A program made the translations under genes and the position numbers. A model generated the notes under the pieces. The model saw nothing but the letters and a program-made list of their open reading frames with translations, was not told the DNA's origin and searched no databases. A stretch of 45,247 nucleotides of DNA, from assembly GCF_000003605.2 (NCBI RefSeq), contig NW_003113975.1:94764-140010 (forward strand), read 5' to 3'. Shown here piece by piece: positions 12,401 to 22,723 of the stretch; the first letter of the stretch is position 1; each line of letters starts with the position of its first letter. The DNA is from Saccoglossus kowalevskii. Lineage: Eukaryota > Hemichordata > Enteropneusta > Harrimaniidae.

Positions 12401-14419
12401 TTTTAATTTCTAGACACGTGGTTGTTGTGTTTCTTCTTATTGGCTGGAGTGGAGGTTTTTCACTGCTGTTCTGCCTGGTCATTGGTTGCAATAACCGTGA
12501 CTAGGTATATATCTATCACAGATCCATTAATGTACCACGAACGAGTAACTCCTCGACGTACGGCAATTGGAATATTATCAGTATGGGGATTCGCGTTTGT
12601 GTATTCTTGTGCGCAATATGCGCGTCCAGTCGGCGACGGTAGGTTTGGTCATTATTACAAAATTAATTCGTATGATTGATGTCATTATGCAAATATGCAA
12701 ATTACAAATTATTTAAGGTTTAAGTACGCGGAGATCGATGCGACCACGTACTATGTGTGTATTATTATACGTCTAACAGCTTGGTATGTGAAGAATAATA
12801 ATGAAATTAGTGGGAATGGGAATATAATCGTACAATATTTGGAATTTACTAATAAATTACAACACACTTGTGTTACGGTGTCAACGAACTATAGTAATTT
12901 CATGGATTTGCGGGTGTCATGCTTATGAGTACGTAAGACCACGTCGCATGCCACCTCGTCGCACAGAAATACATGTTAACTAAAACTATATACGAAGACA
13001 TGCTACCGAATTAAAATATTTTTGTTGTTTTTTTTTTAAACAGTAAACTTCAACGGAATTTGTCGATACGAGTTAATGTATGATAAAGTATGGCATACTT
13101 TAATATTAACCACACTTGTTGTCCTAATACCATGGTTTGTGATGATAACTTTATATGCTAGAATATGGACTATAGCAAGGAGACAGGTAAGTCACCATGT
13201 CTTTATACATTGGTTTGCCGTAAATTATCACTTCTTTGTGTCAGCCTAAATGTTCGGTTTCCCTATTCATCGCTAGAGAAGTATGATGTGGAACTTACGA
13301 TAACTATTTTTCCCATGGATGTTGAAAAGCTGAATGGGATTATAAGGATTAGATGTATCATAATTTTGAAATTGATTCATACATATATGCAAATCAGTTT
13401 GCTGTGTTGATTCATGTTTTCTGTCTCTCATCAGGTGAGGGCCATCAATTGGGAAGAAGGGACTGCCTTCAAACGAGAATGGAAAGTCACTAAAATGGTT
13501 GCGTTAGTTCTTGGTTATTTTGTTCTGGCTTGGTTTCCTATGTTATTATTTCTCTTTTTCGGGCTGTCGTGTCAATGTGAAATAAACCGTTATTTCAGGT
13601 AAAGATTTCCCTGTGGTGTCCAATTAATTACTTCAAGTGATATCTGCCGTTACATTTATTAAAATTACGATTTAGAATCGAGTAAACAATTTTAGTGTTT
13701 CAGTATCGATTCCAATATGGTTTTGTAAAGGCCTCCAGAAAATGAGTAATAGGAATATCAAAATTTTGATTCAGTATTAGTATGTAAGTCTAGCCTATTT
13801 CATGGAATTCATACCAATCACTGGGAGGTATATTTATTGATTGTTTCATGCTTCATATTACGCTGATCACGGTTATGAGACTGATTGATTCAAACTACTG
13901 GGCTACTCTTGGTTCAATCTGCTATGCGAACCCGCACGTTAACAGCATCCAACTCTGAAATCTAATTATCGACATTAGTGCGGATCACGTAGTTCTCGCT
14001 AATTGCAATTTAACTTTAATTTAGTGTCTAGTATCAATCGGAACTATGTCGGGTTGTTGCTAGGATTTGTGGCACTGCACTACGCTTTGTACAATGCACC
14101 GAAAACGTCGCTTGTGTCGCTAAAATGGCGTCACATTAAATGTTATTTATAAAAGTGTATTGCATGACCCTATATATAGGTTTCTTATATATTTATTATA
14201 TAAATATGTATATTTATATATTTATCTTTAGCCTGATCAACATTCTGTTGTTAATTTTACAGGGCCGTCGGACGAATAATGCTGCATAGCAACTCGGCAA
14301 TCAATGTCGTGATTTACGGAATTTGCAATCCAGAATTCCGAGTAGCGTTCAGGAGAATACTTCTACAGGTGTTTTGTTGCAAGAAAGTACTTCCAAATGG
14401 GAATGTCAGTAATTGGTAG
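6418..14419 (+). CDS. Class A (rhodopsin-type) GPCR, adenosine-receptor-like, six coding exons, 336 aa
   Basis: Plasma-membrane seven-helix receptor. Coding exons: 6418-6462, 8476-8752, 12414-12638, 13044-13186, 13435-13598, 14263-14419 (TAG). All junctions are GT-AG and all phases match. Landmarks: sequon N22-T-T; TM1 about 36-63 with N55 (1.50); TM2 with D83 (2.50); C113 (3.25); T137-R138-Y139 in place of D/ERY; W165 (4.50); ECL2 C189-R-Y-E; TM5 P212 and Y220; TM6 E245 (6.30) and F259-xxx-W263-x-P265; TM7 H293 (7.43), N299, V300 (7.50) and Y303; C323-C324 possible palmitoylation. Adenosine-like points are the YxRIxxxARRQ end of TM5, the C-x-aromatic-E of ECL2 and HxNSAxN in TM7. Against: L at 6.55 where adenosine receptors have Asn, and no Glu at 1.39. 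So GPCR is near certain, but the ligand is unknown. The start was chosen for its Kozak fit (A at -3, G at +4) and its clean phase-0 donor. Confidence 0.85.
7559..7838 (+). repeat. Dispersed repeat, copy 1 (GPCR intron 1)
   Basis: About 280 bases that align with 13877-14140 in the same orientation. Shared blocks include CACGTTAACAGCA, GAAATCTAATTATCGA, GGAACTATGTCGGGTTG-like sequence and TTTGTACAATGCACCGAAAA. The 38-74% fragmentary similarity judged by eye comes with several indels, so the copies are old. No protein-coding content or clear terminal repeats are seen. Confidence 0.75.
8965..9187 (+). pseudogene. Isolated GPCR TM4-like fragment inside GPCR intron 2
   Basis: A reading frame, open from 8965 after a TAG, ends in a TM4-like segment: a basic Ser-Val-Lys-Thr-Thr stretch, a hydrophobic run with Ile-Ile-Trp-Val, then Ser-Ile-Pro. 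It stops at a consensus donor (GTAAGT at 9188) in phase 1, the same phase as the end of the real TM4 exon (12414-12638), so it could splice in frame to the exon at 13044. No TM3 or clear DRY motif precedes it, so it looks like a decayed duplicate exon rather than a working alternative. It resembles TM4 of peptide or orphan receptors more than the host gene's own TM4. It may be chance. Confidence 0.3.
10187..10548. repeat. Imperfect inverted repeat in GPCR intron 2
   Basis: The left arm near 10187-10228 contains CAACATTGCCAGCT and CATCGCCATA-type blocks. The right arm near 10489-10548 carries their reverse complements (AGCTGGCAATGTTG, TATGGCGGTG). The arms are about 45-60 bases and the loop about 260 bases. 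It looks like a degraded foldback element. No target duplication was identified, and no ORF of note lies between the arms. Confidence 0.55.
13877..14140 (+). repeat. Dispersed repeat, copy 2 (GPCR intron 5)
   Basis: Second copy of the repeat at 7559-7838, in the same orientation, with the same ordered blocks (TACTCTTGG, CACGTTAACAGCA, GAAATCTAATTATCGA, ACTATGTCGGGTTG, TTTGTACAATGCACCGAAAA). Both copies lie in introns of the same receptor gene. An unrelated AT-rich stretch of TATA-type repeats follows at 14163-14225, up to the last exon's acceptor. Confidence 0.75.
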
Positions 14420-14512
14420 GGATATTTCTTCACTACTATTCAATACTTTTATTTATGGGTAGGTTCACAGGACAGTTTTTCAGATATAATGCATCGAATT
14501 AGCCAGTCTAAG

Positions 14513-14518
14513 AATAAA
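14513..14518 (+). terminator. Poly(A) signal of the GPCR gene
   Basis: AATAAA lies 94 bases after the GPCR stop codon. A GT/T-rich stretch (TTGTGTCTTGTTTGTATTT) follows 17-40 bases downstream, the usual arrangement of hexamer and downstream element. This gives a short 3'UTR of about 110-120 bases. Confidence 0.7.
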
Positions 14519-14519
14519 G

Positions 14520-16928
14520 CATGGGAGTTATGCATTGTGTCTTGTTTGTATTTTAATGACCTGAACATCGCCTGTGATAATTGCATGGAGGTATTGAGTA
14601 TGGTTATGCATATTAATTAGGACTACAACAACCGTTTATGTTATCAATAGACAATATGTCTGAATAAATAATATTCATTTATTATATTCATGAATAATAT
14701 TCATTTATATATTTATCTTGAGACCTGGTAAACCTTAAAATATGCGATGCTCACAATAATGTTTTTCTGAAACGCTATACATCAAAAACTTGTTTGTTTG
14801 GCAAGACAAGATATGTACGAGATATTGAACTGACAAAAACAAGAGAAGTTGCACGTATTAAATAGAAAATAACATTATCTGTTTATTGGTTTGTCACAGC
14901 TGCCATGATAACAAATTCAAAACAAAAAGAACTTGATAGACGATATAAATATGGAGGTTTTATCCACCTCTATAAACGCTTTATTTTGAATAATGATGTA
15001 TAGAAAATTGCAGTAGGTCGTCTAAATCTACGTACACACTAGTGTCTTAAACAGTGTGGGAGCAGTTTCATTATAGAAATAAAATGGGCTTACTGAATTC
15101 AAAATGATGTCAATTCTAACAAAATGCGGTCGATAACGCATGTTTTATCCTAAAGAGACGGACAACAGGTGTTCGTTTGTTTTTCTTTCCATCAAAACTT
15201 TACAAATGGTCTTGCCAAGGTGACACTGCATTTATTGTGTCATATAAGCGATTAGAAAATTTAAATAGCACGAAATGAACGACTTATTCGAATTTGCATA
15301 TTTGTCAATAAGGATTGGTGGGTTGTTACAATCTGAAGATAGGGTGCCACTTGTTGAAGGCTAGTGAGCTATGTCTTACTAGAAAAACATATGACCTATA
15401 TTCCATACATCTTCTTAAATGTTGAGACATATATACACAACAAGCTGGGGCTGAGGGAATGTTACTTGAAATATTGATAATTTTAAAATTGAAATAATCC
15501 CACTTATAGAACAGCTTAGTGTGAAAACCATTAGGTTTACTTTGGAGAAACAAATCAAGGTAGGATGCTGAAATTATGTTCTCTGTGGCGTCGTTGATGG
15601 TTACTTCTTCAAGATAAGTCAAGTGAACATAACTAGAACAATCATTTTAATTTTTCAATTTAAGTTCCATGGATCTGTACGTGTTTTTGAAGCTTTTTCT
15701 CCGATTTAACAAGATATTGTAAAAGAAATTGCGCCATGCGAATACAACAACAGTCTATCTAAATAGTAATCCACCAAATTGAGAAATATATGAGAAAATG
15801 ATATCCAGAGTTATGCATTATGACAATGAACTTATATATGTGTGTACTAGTTTTGTAATAGAAGGCCTGCTTTTCTAATAAAACTAGTCCATATTTAAGT
15901 ATATTGTGTTGTATATTTATTTATAGTGTACATAAAAATCAAAAATACTATTGTTATCGAAATCATTATATCTCTGTTCATAAATAGAATTTTCAAAATG
16001 CACATTTCATTGATCCCTCTGGTTTCATAAACAGTTTCACAATATCGATCAAGACCATGCTTAATTTTTTGTTAATATTATTGTTAATAATTGCGACCAT
16101 TTAGTCGACTATAAATCTGTGACTAATTGTTTTAGTTACACGTGAATACTTTTTTTAATAAAATATACGTCTACCATGAGAACCATTAATTAATTTATTA
16201 GATTTATATGCATTATTGTATTTGTCAACATTTGGTCGCATTCTTACCTATTCTGTTCATAAACTTGTTTTCAGTTTGTGATTCACTCAATAAGTGTTTT
16301 GGGTTTCTGGTTATATTCATAATTTAATACATGTTCGTGTACCTGAGCTTAGGGTGGTTGGTGGCGCACTAGTCTTACTTTATATTTCTATATATTGATG
16401 TATCGTGTACAAATACAACATATTATAGTGCCCTGGATTTCTCTGAAGCCCTTGTTTTCTAATTATATTCGCCACGTACATAATGTCGTTAAATAAACAT
16501 ATCAAACATATATCACAACTAATAAACTGTGTATTTCCTAGTAGTGTTTATTTATCATGTTGTCTTATAATTCTAGTGGAGGCTTTCGTACTCCTGGATT
16601 GCGATATAATTTTATAGATGATTGTGCTATTACGTTTTTTTAACTTTATTTCGCCTTTATGCATGTGGCACTACATGCATTGCATATTTGTTTAACATTA
16701 GATAATTGTATAATATTGCACGAGACTAAACTAAAAAAATAGAAAAACTAATATAAACCTAATAATTAACTGACACAAATTATTTTTTTTATATTGTTAT
16801 TGCTTTCAGGAAAGGAACAATAATTCATAAAAGAAAGGGCAGGCTGGCGAAATTGTGTGATGGAAAACGACCTTTTAAAATTACTTTTCTATGAATAACC
16901 GATTGTTTCAACTTCTCTGGAAGACTAA
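14520..16928. other. Intergenic DNA, nothing identified
   Basis: AT-rich sequence after the GPCR poly(A) signal. It includes a short duplicated AATATTCATTTAT motif at about 14668-14712. No coding exon, RNA gene or element end was recognised. Confidence 0.5.
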
Positions 16929-17364
16929 CTAATTGTGATCAATATTTCTTGTATTCCACGTTAACAAGACGAGGATCATATATTGATTTAACAAAACAAG
17001 TGTACCATTAGAAGATGCCTTAGTTACCAATTGTGACTTACATGTTAAACCATTTAAATGTTGTAACGTGTCGGATATTCGCATGTTATGATAAACATTG
17101 GACATGTATGTGAGGACCTGGACAATGGACGGTTTATATGCCACCTTACAGTGACGATGCTGGTCATCATCCAATGCCATTCTGTACCACCATTCCGTTT
17201 CCTTCCCTGTCGTCACCGATATTACCTCGTTATCCATAAACCACCAGCTTTTCCGCTTGTCCTGAAAATCGCAAGTCAGGTTCATATTTACAGATCACGT
17301 AGTACATTTGGACATCGGGTTTTTCGTAATCACGAAGATGCAGCGGTGTTGCAGAGTACGACAT
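16929..17364 (-). other. Unidentified open region on the minus strand, possible exon or broken ORF
   Basis: On the minus strand an ATG at 17364 opens a 44-codon frame ending at a stop at 17230-17232. A second frame overlaps it and runs from 17285 to 16929 (118 codons, rich in Trp, Asp, His and Met). The two overlap with a frame change near 17230-17285, as a frameshifted gene or a missed splice would look. Composition is less AT-rich than the surroundings. I recognise no domain in either frame. The plus strand is also open here (17088-17369), so composition alone may explain it. Confidence 0.22.
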
Positions 17365-17602
17365 TGTAATATCTCAGGTGTATTTATTTTAATTACACTA
17401 TGATAATCGCTGATATTAAATTATTTGTTGTTACCATCGTCGACTCTGCTTCGATATGTTATGTTCATATCTTCCCTACATGCTATGTAGTTTTCTCAAT
17501 TCTTGTCTCATGAACAAACATGATTATATTAATTAATTATCTATTATGAGTTTATCCGTATGCATACACATAGCTAGTGTACGATTGTATTTATTTAATT
17601 AA

Positions 17603-17758
17603 AGCGGGGAGTCGTCACCTACGCATGCGTCAGATAGCCATAGCGTGTCATTGTTTACGAGCAAGCGTCTATCCATGATACTTTGCGTTTTTAGCGTGTG
17701 TTGTTATCGTCGCTTGAGACTCAATTCCAGCGCGTGCGCAGATGACGACCATCCCGCT
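17603..17758. mobile_element. 156-bp MITE flanked by TTAA (family T, copy 1)
   Basis: Starts AGCGGGGAGTCGTCACC and ends with the near complement. The right end read inward is AGCGGGATGGTCGTCATC. About 27 bases of each end match, including GTCGTCA and CGCA-GCG. TTAA is present exactly at both edges (17599-17602 and 17759-17762), as for piggyBac-type insertion. It is too short to encode a transposase, so it is non-autonomous. Confidence 0.75.
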
Positions 17759-17762
17759 TTAA

Positions 17763-19757
17763 AGTTACCGTTCCATTCAGTGGATATATTTATTAAATGT
17801 TTTTTATACCGTCCTAAAAGTCGATTTGTCGATAATTACTTCTTATGTAATGCTGTACCTTGCGTCTTTACGTTATAATCATGCAACCAAAGAATGAACA
17901 AGTACATCTGACAGGATAAACCTTGTTTCGATATAAACTGGTCACATTATAATATAACATTATAATATGTGATGCGTGTTTAGTTAAGTAATGTATTAAT
18001 TATCAATCAAAATATGTCCAGTCATTGTTGCAACAAGATTAGACGGGGAAGTTTATTTTTGCACAAAATATTCATTAGTAATAGTAACCTCACATGTATG
18101 CGATGTTCTGGATTGGGGTTAAAGAGGCAGGATCTTTAATCAAACATTTGTTGACAATGGTTAACCAACATATAATTTAACAAGCAATAAAACACCTCAA
18201 ACTGATAGTGTATGCTGGTATATTTGTATTCGAAGTATAACAGTTTATATATTTCATGTTATATAATATAGATGTAAATCTGTTTTGTGAAATGTAAAAT
18301 AAATATAATTCATATTTACCACAACTGTGTGATCATTACCATGTCACCAATCTCAATGTATATCGTCGTGATGTGGCTGGTATTTTACGTGCTACCGTTC
18401 TCAAGGAGTCCCCATTATGTTGGTGTTTCATTACCAACATACACAATTCCAGTGTATTGTTTTAAGGTAGAAGCCTGTTCATAATTTTTGACAAAATTGG
18501 TCACAAATCGCATGACAATGTTTATTATGTCCTATCTTGCAGCTAATGTCCTATGGTACAATGAAATAGCATTATTTTATGTGTTACAGTTAAGTTTTTT
18601 GAGAAACGTGTTCTAATATTTCTTGAAAATCGCTATTTTTAGAACAATTCCATAGAACACAATGTTAAAAAAATTGCATTTTTTGACATTTTTTAAAACC
18701 CAGATTTTTTCAGAACAACAAAAAATACTCTATCATTAACAATATATGATTTTTTTCAGCCTATGTCACCAGGCTAGATTTTGATACCACAACCTGAGGG
18801 TTACACGACTAGTAATGTAATTGCCAAGCACTAATCTCTTACCAATTTAGCCAAACTAACCAAATAACTGGCAAAGAATTTCTTCATAGTTTTGTCCATG
18901 ATTATATAAACTTTGACACAAGAAAATTATACATAGTCTTGTTATATGTATGAAAATATGTAATATTCGTAAAAAAGGAAGATAACATAATAACGTTCTC
19001 CCTTAACCTCAACTCGGCCGTCTTTATGATTATTTTTATTACGTCAATATCTCATTTTCAATAAAGTAAATGATAGCAGCGAATAAAACATTTGCTTGTT
19101 GATTTTAGACTGCCACCCCCACCCCACCCCCCCGTGTGACCAGCATTCAATATTAGCTCATGCCCATTTTTCTGTGAGAAAGTTGTCACGTGAAAAGTCT
19201 GCAAAATCGCAACGACACACGCTGAGGTTGGTGACAAAATGTTGAAATATGTGTATGCCGGCGTCTGTGTGAATGGGCTACACAACTGAATGTCGGGTAC
19301 GCAACCTTGCAAGATAAAACACGTAATTACTGGTAAATGTTTTGGCCGGGCAGACTATGCATTTAGGATATCAATAGTCGTAAAATTATCGATTTCATAC
19401 TCCCAGAGAAAATCCCTTGACAAAAAACCAAAAACATCTAATTTGTTTCTCAATAGCACAAATTAAACGAAAGCAGCAAGTTTTCTCTAGTTGTGTCACT
19501 CATTGTACTGCGTTGCTTGTTCTATTATCGCGTTCAACAAGTCACGTGACCATTGTTTATTCTATGATTTTTTGATATTATGTACTTACAAAACGTGTTT
19601 CGGGGCAAAATTCAAGTTTGAGGCCAGTTGTCAAGGATTAATACCAAAGTTTTAAGTGGCTATGGTATGGACGACCTATTCTAATGAGGTCAACCAATGG
19701 CTCACAGACTGATGCTGATTTTGAAAAGACATACAGCATCCTTTGACTACTATAACT
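17763..19757. other. Intergenic DNA, nothing identified
   Basis: AT-rich. It contains T/A-rich low-complexity sequence around 18595-18740 and a C-run near 19112-19134. No gene, RNA or element end was recognised. Confidence 0.5.
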
Positions 19758-19910
19758 GGGTCCTAATCAGGCTCTTGTATAACTTGTACCGTGTAGTCAT
19801 GCATCTTTACACCTCTATTACCACACACCTAGAGGGTCTTAATCAGGCTATTGTATAACTTGTACGTGTAATCATGCATTCTTTACATCTCTATTACCAC
19901 ACACCTAGAG
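19758..19910. repeat. Tandem duplication, 76 bp x 2
   Basis: Copy 1 is 19758-19833 and copy 2 is 19834-19910. They share TAATCAGGCT, TTGTATAACTTGTAC, TCATGCAT and CTATTACCACACACCTAGAG with few differences, so this is a fairly recent local duplication. No coding sense. Confidence 0.85.
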
Positions 19911-21134
19911 GATTATACACCGAATGTACACTCTATCCCACATTCACGTTTTTCTCTGGCATAATTTCGTTTTGTCATTTCGTGCAAGTTACATTTTGCG
20001 ACGTTTTGAGCAGAACTGAACTACAGCCTTAAATCTCAATAGTGGATTGTAGGTAGTGTACATAGTCTAACATCATGATGTTCAGTAAATGTTATTACTT
20101 ATATTTAGAATATTCGTGGTCTTGGGGGATCAATAACTGCGGCGTATAAATACAGAGCTGTTTAATGGGGGTACCTATTGATTTGATTGAGTTTGCTTTA
20201 TCAAGCTTCAAATTATTTAACATACCAAATGTGGCAGAACTTTAAAAAAATAATAAAACAAAACAAAAATAATTATTGCAAATACCTGCGGCAGGGGGTA
20301 ATTATTAATCTTCTTCTACTAAATCCATGATATTTCCCCATGCAGTTTAAGTGACTGGATGTAAACATCTAAGTCACACGTGAGTTGGCGCATGTTCATT
20401 TCAATAATCTACACACTCGGATTACACGATCTCACATACTGCATATAGAATTATGTGAGAGCGTGACTACATAACTTTGTGAGAAACTGGCCTAAATGAT
20501 ATTTATTGACCATGCAAAACCCATTCGATATAATGTGTTTACCCAAATTAATGTTTACCATGTGTTAAAGAGGAGAACAGATATTTTACAGGACGGTACT
20601 ACTGATAGTACTTCGACTTACATTGAAGTGCATGCCTATTACCAACGCTTCCAATATAAAGTTACACACGATATAGTCAGAGAGCACGTATACTAGGGGT
20701 TTCGTGATACAAAATTATTGTTCACAAACCATGTAAACTACATTGTCTCTGATAGCAGGCGATTACTTGGTATCATCAAGATATTTGGCAAAGCTCTGAT
20801 AGTTGTGTACTCTTCATTCGCGAAAACTTAAGTACTAGTACACCTCTACTGTATGGAAAATTGTTGGAAATGGACATTTTGATAGAATTGAGGCTGTGCA
20901 GTGGAATATATATTTATGTCATGTACACAAAACTGTTTTTGCCTAATTTACTTATCGCAATATCTGTATTAAGTTTAATTTACTTTTTGGCAAAGGTTTT
21001 TAAAAAAAAGTTGCGGGTATTTTGATTTACTGTGATTGTTAATCCTCCCTTTGGCCTGTATCATGTCGGCTTATAAAGATGTTGCATCTTTGTGTAATAT
21101 GGTATGACTTACCAATAGCCGAACATCACTGAGC
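19911..21134. other. Intergenic DNA, nothing identified
   Basis: AT-rich sequence with only short, featureless open frames. No repeat ends, RNA genes or exons were recognised. Confidence 0.5.
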
Positions 21135-21344
21135 CAGTGGCGGCGGCACAGGTGGGTCCCTCGAAAAATATGTTGGGGGCGTCGCGTCAAAATTAAGTTG
21201 AAACCCTTCGTGTCAGCAAAATTTGTTCCTCAGGTAATGGCGTTTCAGAGGTTCTAGATTTCCAAATTTTTAAGGGGGAGCATGATCTGCGCAAGGTCGG
21301 AGCAGACCCCCCCCCATGTAAAAAAATTCGTGTCACCGCCTCTG
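21135..21344. mobile_element. CAGTGGCGG-ended element, copy 1 (hAT-like, non-autonomous)
   Basis: Begins CAGTGGCGGCGGCACA and ends TTCGTGTCACCGCCTCTG, whose inward reading is CAGAGGCGGTGACACGAA, forming short inverted ends. Immediate 5-base flanks are TGAGC and CGAGC (4 of 5 match), which suggests a 5-bp target duplication. The interior aligns with 25935-26138 (for example GTGTCAGCAAAATTTG). CAG-type ends fit hAT elements. The superfamily is inference. Confidence 0.6.
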
Positions 21345-21780
21345 CGAGCAGTTCCGCAGATTTTGTTGCGCTTGAGTTTTCAGTGTCTTAATGTGTCATC
21401 AAATCGCCGAATCACACGCGGGATTTTCTTTTCAATGATCAAAAAAAGATTATATTACAAAATGAATATCCAATGTGACGCATTTTCCATTAGGATCAAT
21501 CCGCGATACACACCGGACTCTTGAGTTGTTTCCTGTATAGCCATTAGGCGTCTTACTACTTTTGAATTATTTTAAGACGACTATTTAACTCATGTTACCA
21601 CCGCGTCAGTACGAAATTCGAACATTGCGTACTACGTCCTAGAATTTGATCAGCAATGCATAACGGGATTTATTGTAGTGGAGACAAATAATATCGATCA
21701 ATATAACTCGTGAAGGCTGTAAATTTCATATTATTGTTTTGACCAAGTTACCTAAAATTGAAAGGGCTTTCAACTATTAA

Positions 21781-22719
21781 AAGCTGTGGTCGTCGCACCA
21801 CGCATGCGCGAGATAGGGGTCTCACATAAACAAAGATGGCGTCTTTGACTGTTGCGCAGACTAAAATTCTTCTCCTCTGGGGTTCTCCACACGTGTCAGG
21901 GGGGAATCTCGTCTCGTCTCTCTATCGCGTCCCCTTGAGGTACGGGATCTGGGAAGTCACTTAAGCCTTACGGTCAAATAGACACACACAGCGAAATACG
22001 TTTCAACTTTCGTCTTAGTCGATCAGTCGAGCACTCTATAAGACACAGCGCCCTGGGGAAAAATCCCCAAGACTATCGCAAGGCTGACCCAAGACTAGCC
22101 CAAGACTGGACTGCCTCAAGGCTCGCCCCAAGACTCTCCAGGACTGGACTACGTCTGTCGTGGTGTACTCGCCAAGACCAACTAAAACAACTTTATTCAT
22201 TTTCAAAACTCTAACCAATTACAAAACAGTATTAAGACTCTAAGACGTGGCCTTCAATCATAAAGCCAATCACACTAAGTACTGAATAATCGTTCACTAC
22301 ATTAATAACTACGAATACCAACTGTCAGAAATAATAATAAGTCCGAATAGCTACGGTTATCTCGTAATTAGTTCCAAATCACTGAGCCAAGTTCCGTTCA
22401 GAACCTCGCATGGCCTAAACGATGCCAGACACAACACAGCCATTCAGCTAATAATCAGCTAATTAAGTCGATCAACAGATACGCAAAAACAAATTCATCA
22501 TACTAACAAGTGCAAACTGAGACATTACCACGCCTTAATTAGGTGATTTCGTTGGTGATTGGAAATTATCGAAGGAGTCATCGACGGTATTTAATGCACG
22601 TCCCGCTCAGCTCAAAACTCGTACTTGTGATTTCCATTAGAAAAGCGCATTGGATTGTGGGATAATCAATGTTTATCAACACAAAAGTCGCATATGCGCG
22701 ACGCGACGACCGCCACCAT
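21781..22719. mobile_element. 939-bp TTAA-flanked element (family T, copy 2)
   Basis: TTAA at 21777-21780 and at 22720-22723. The left end has GTGGTCGTCGCACCACGCAT, and the right end read inward has GGCGGTCGTCGCGTCGCGCA. Both share GGTCGTCGC followed by a CGCAT/GCG block, as in copy 1 at 17603. The interior carries short repeats of CCAAGACT (about 22065-22135). No transposase-like frame was found, so this is a longer non-autonomous member. Confidence 0.65.
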
Positions 22720-22723
22720 TTAA

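Noticed and set aside
6418..14419. Opsin identity of the GPCR
   Set aside because: Position 7.43, which carries the retinal lysine in opsins, is His293.
21836..21967. ATGGCG start with NRF1-like site upstream, resembling a housekeeping first exon
   Set aside because: It lies inside the TTAA-flanked element, whose end supplies the NRF1-like motif. The frame closes after about 40 codons, and no partner exon was found.
22036..22218. 60-codon minus-strand frame
   Set aside because: It lies within the 939-bp TTAA element over short CCAAGACT repeats. No transposase-like motif.
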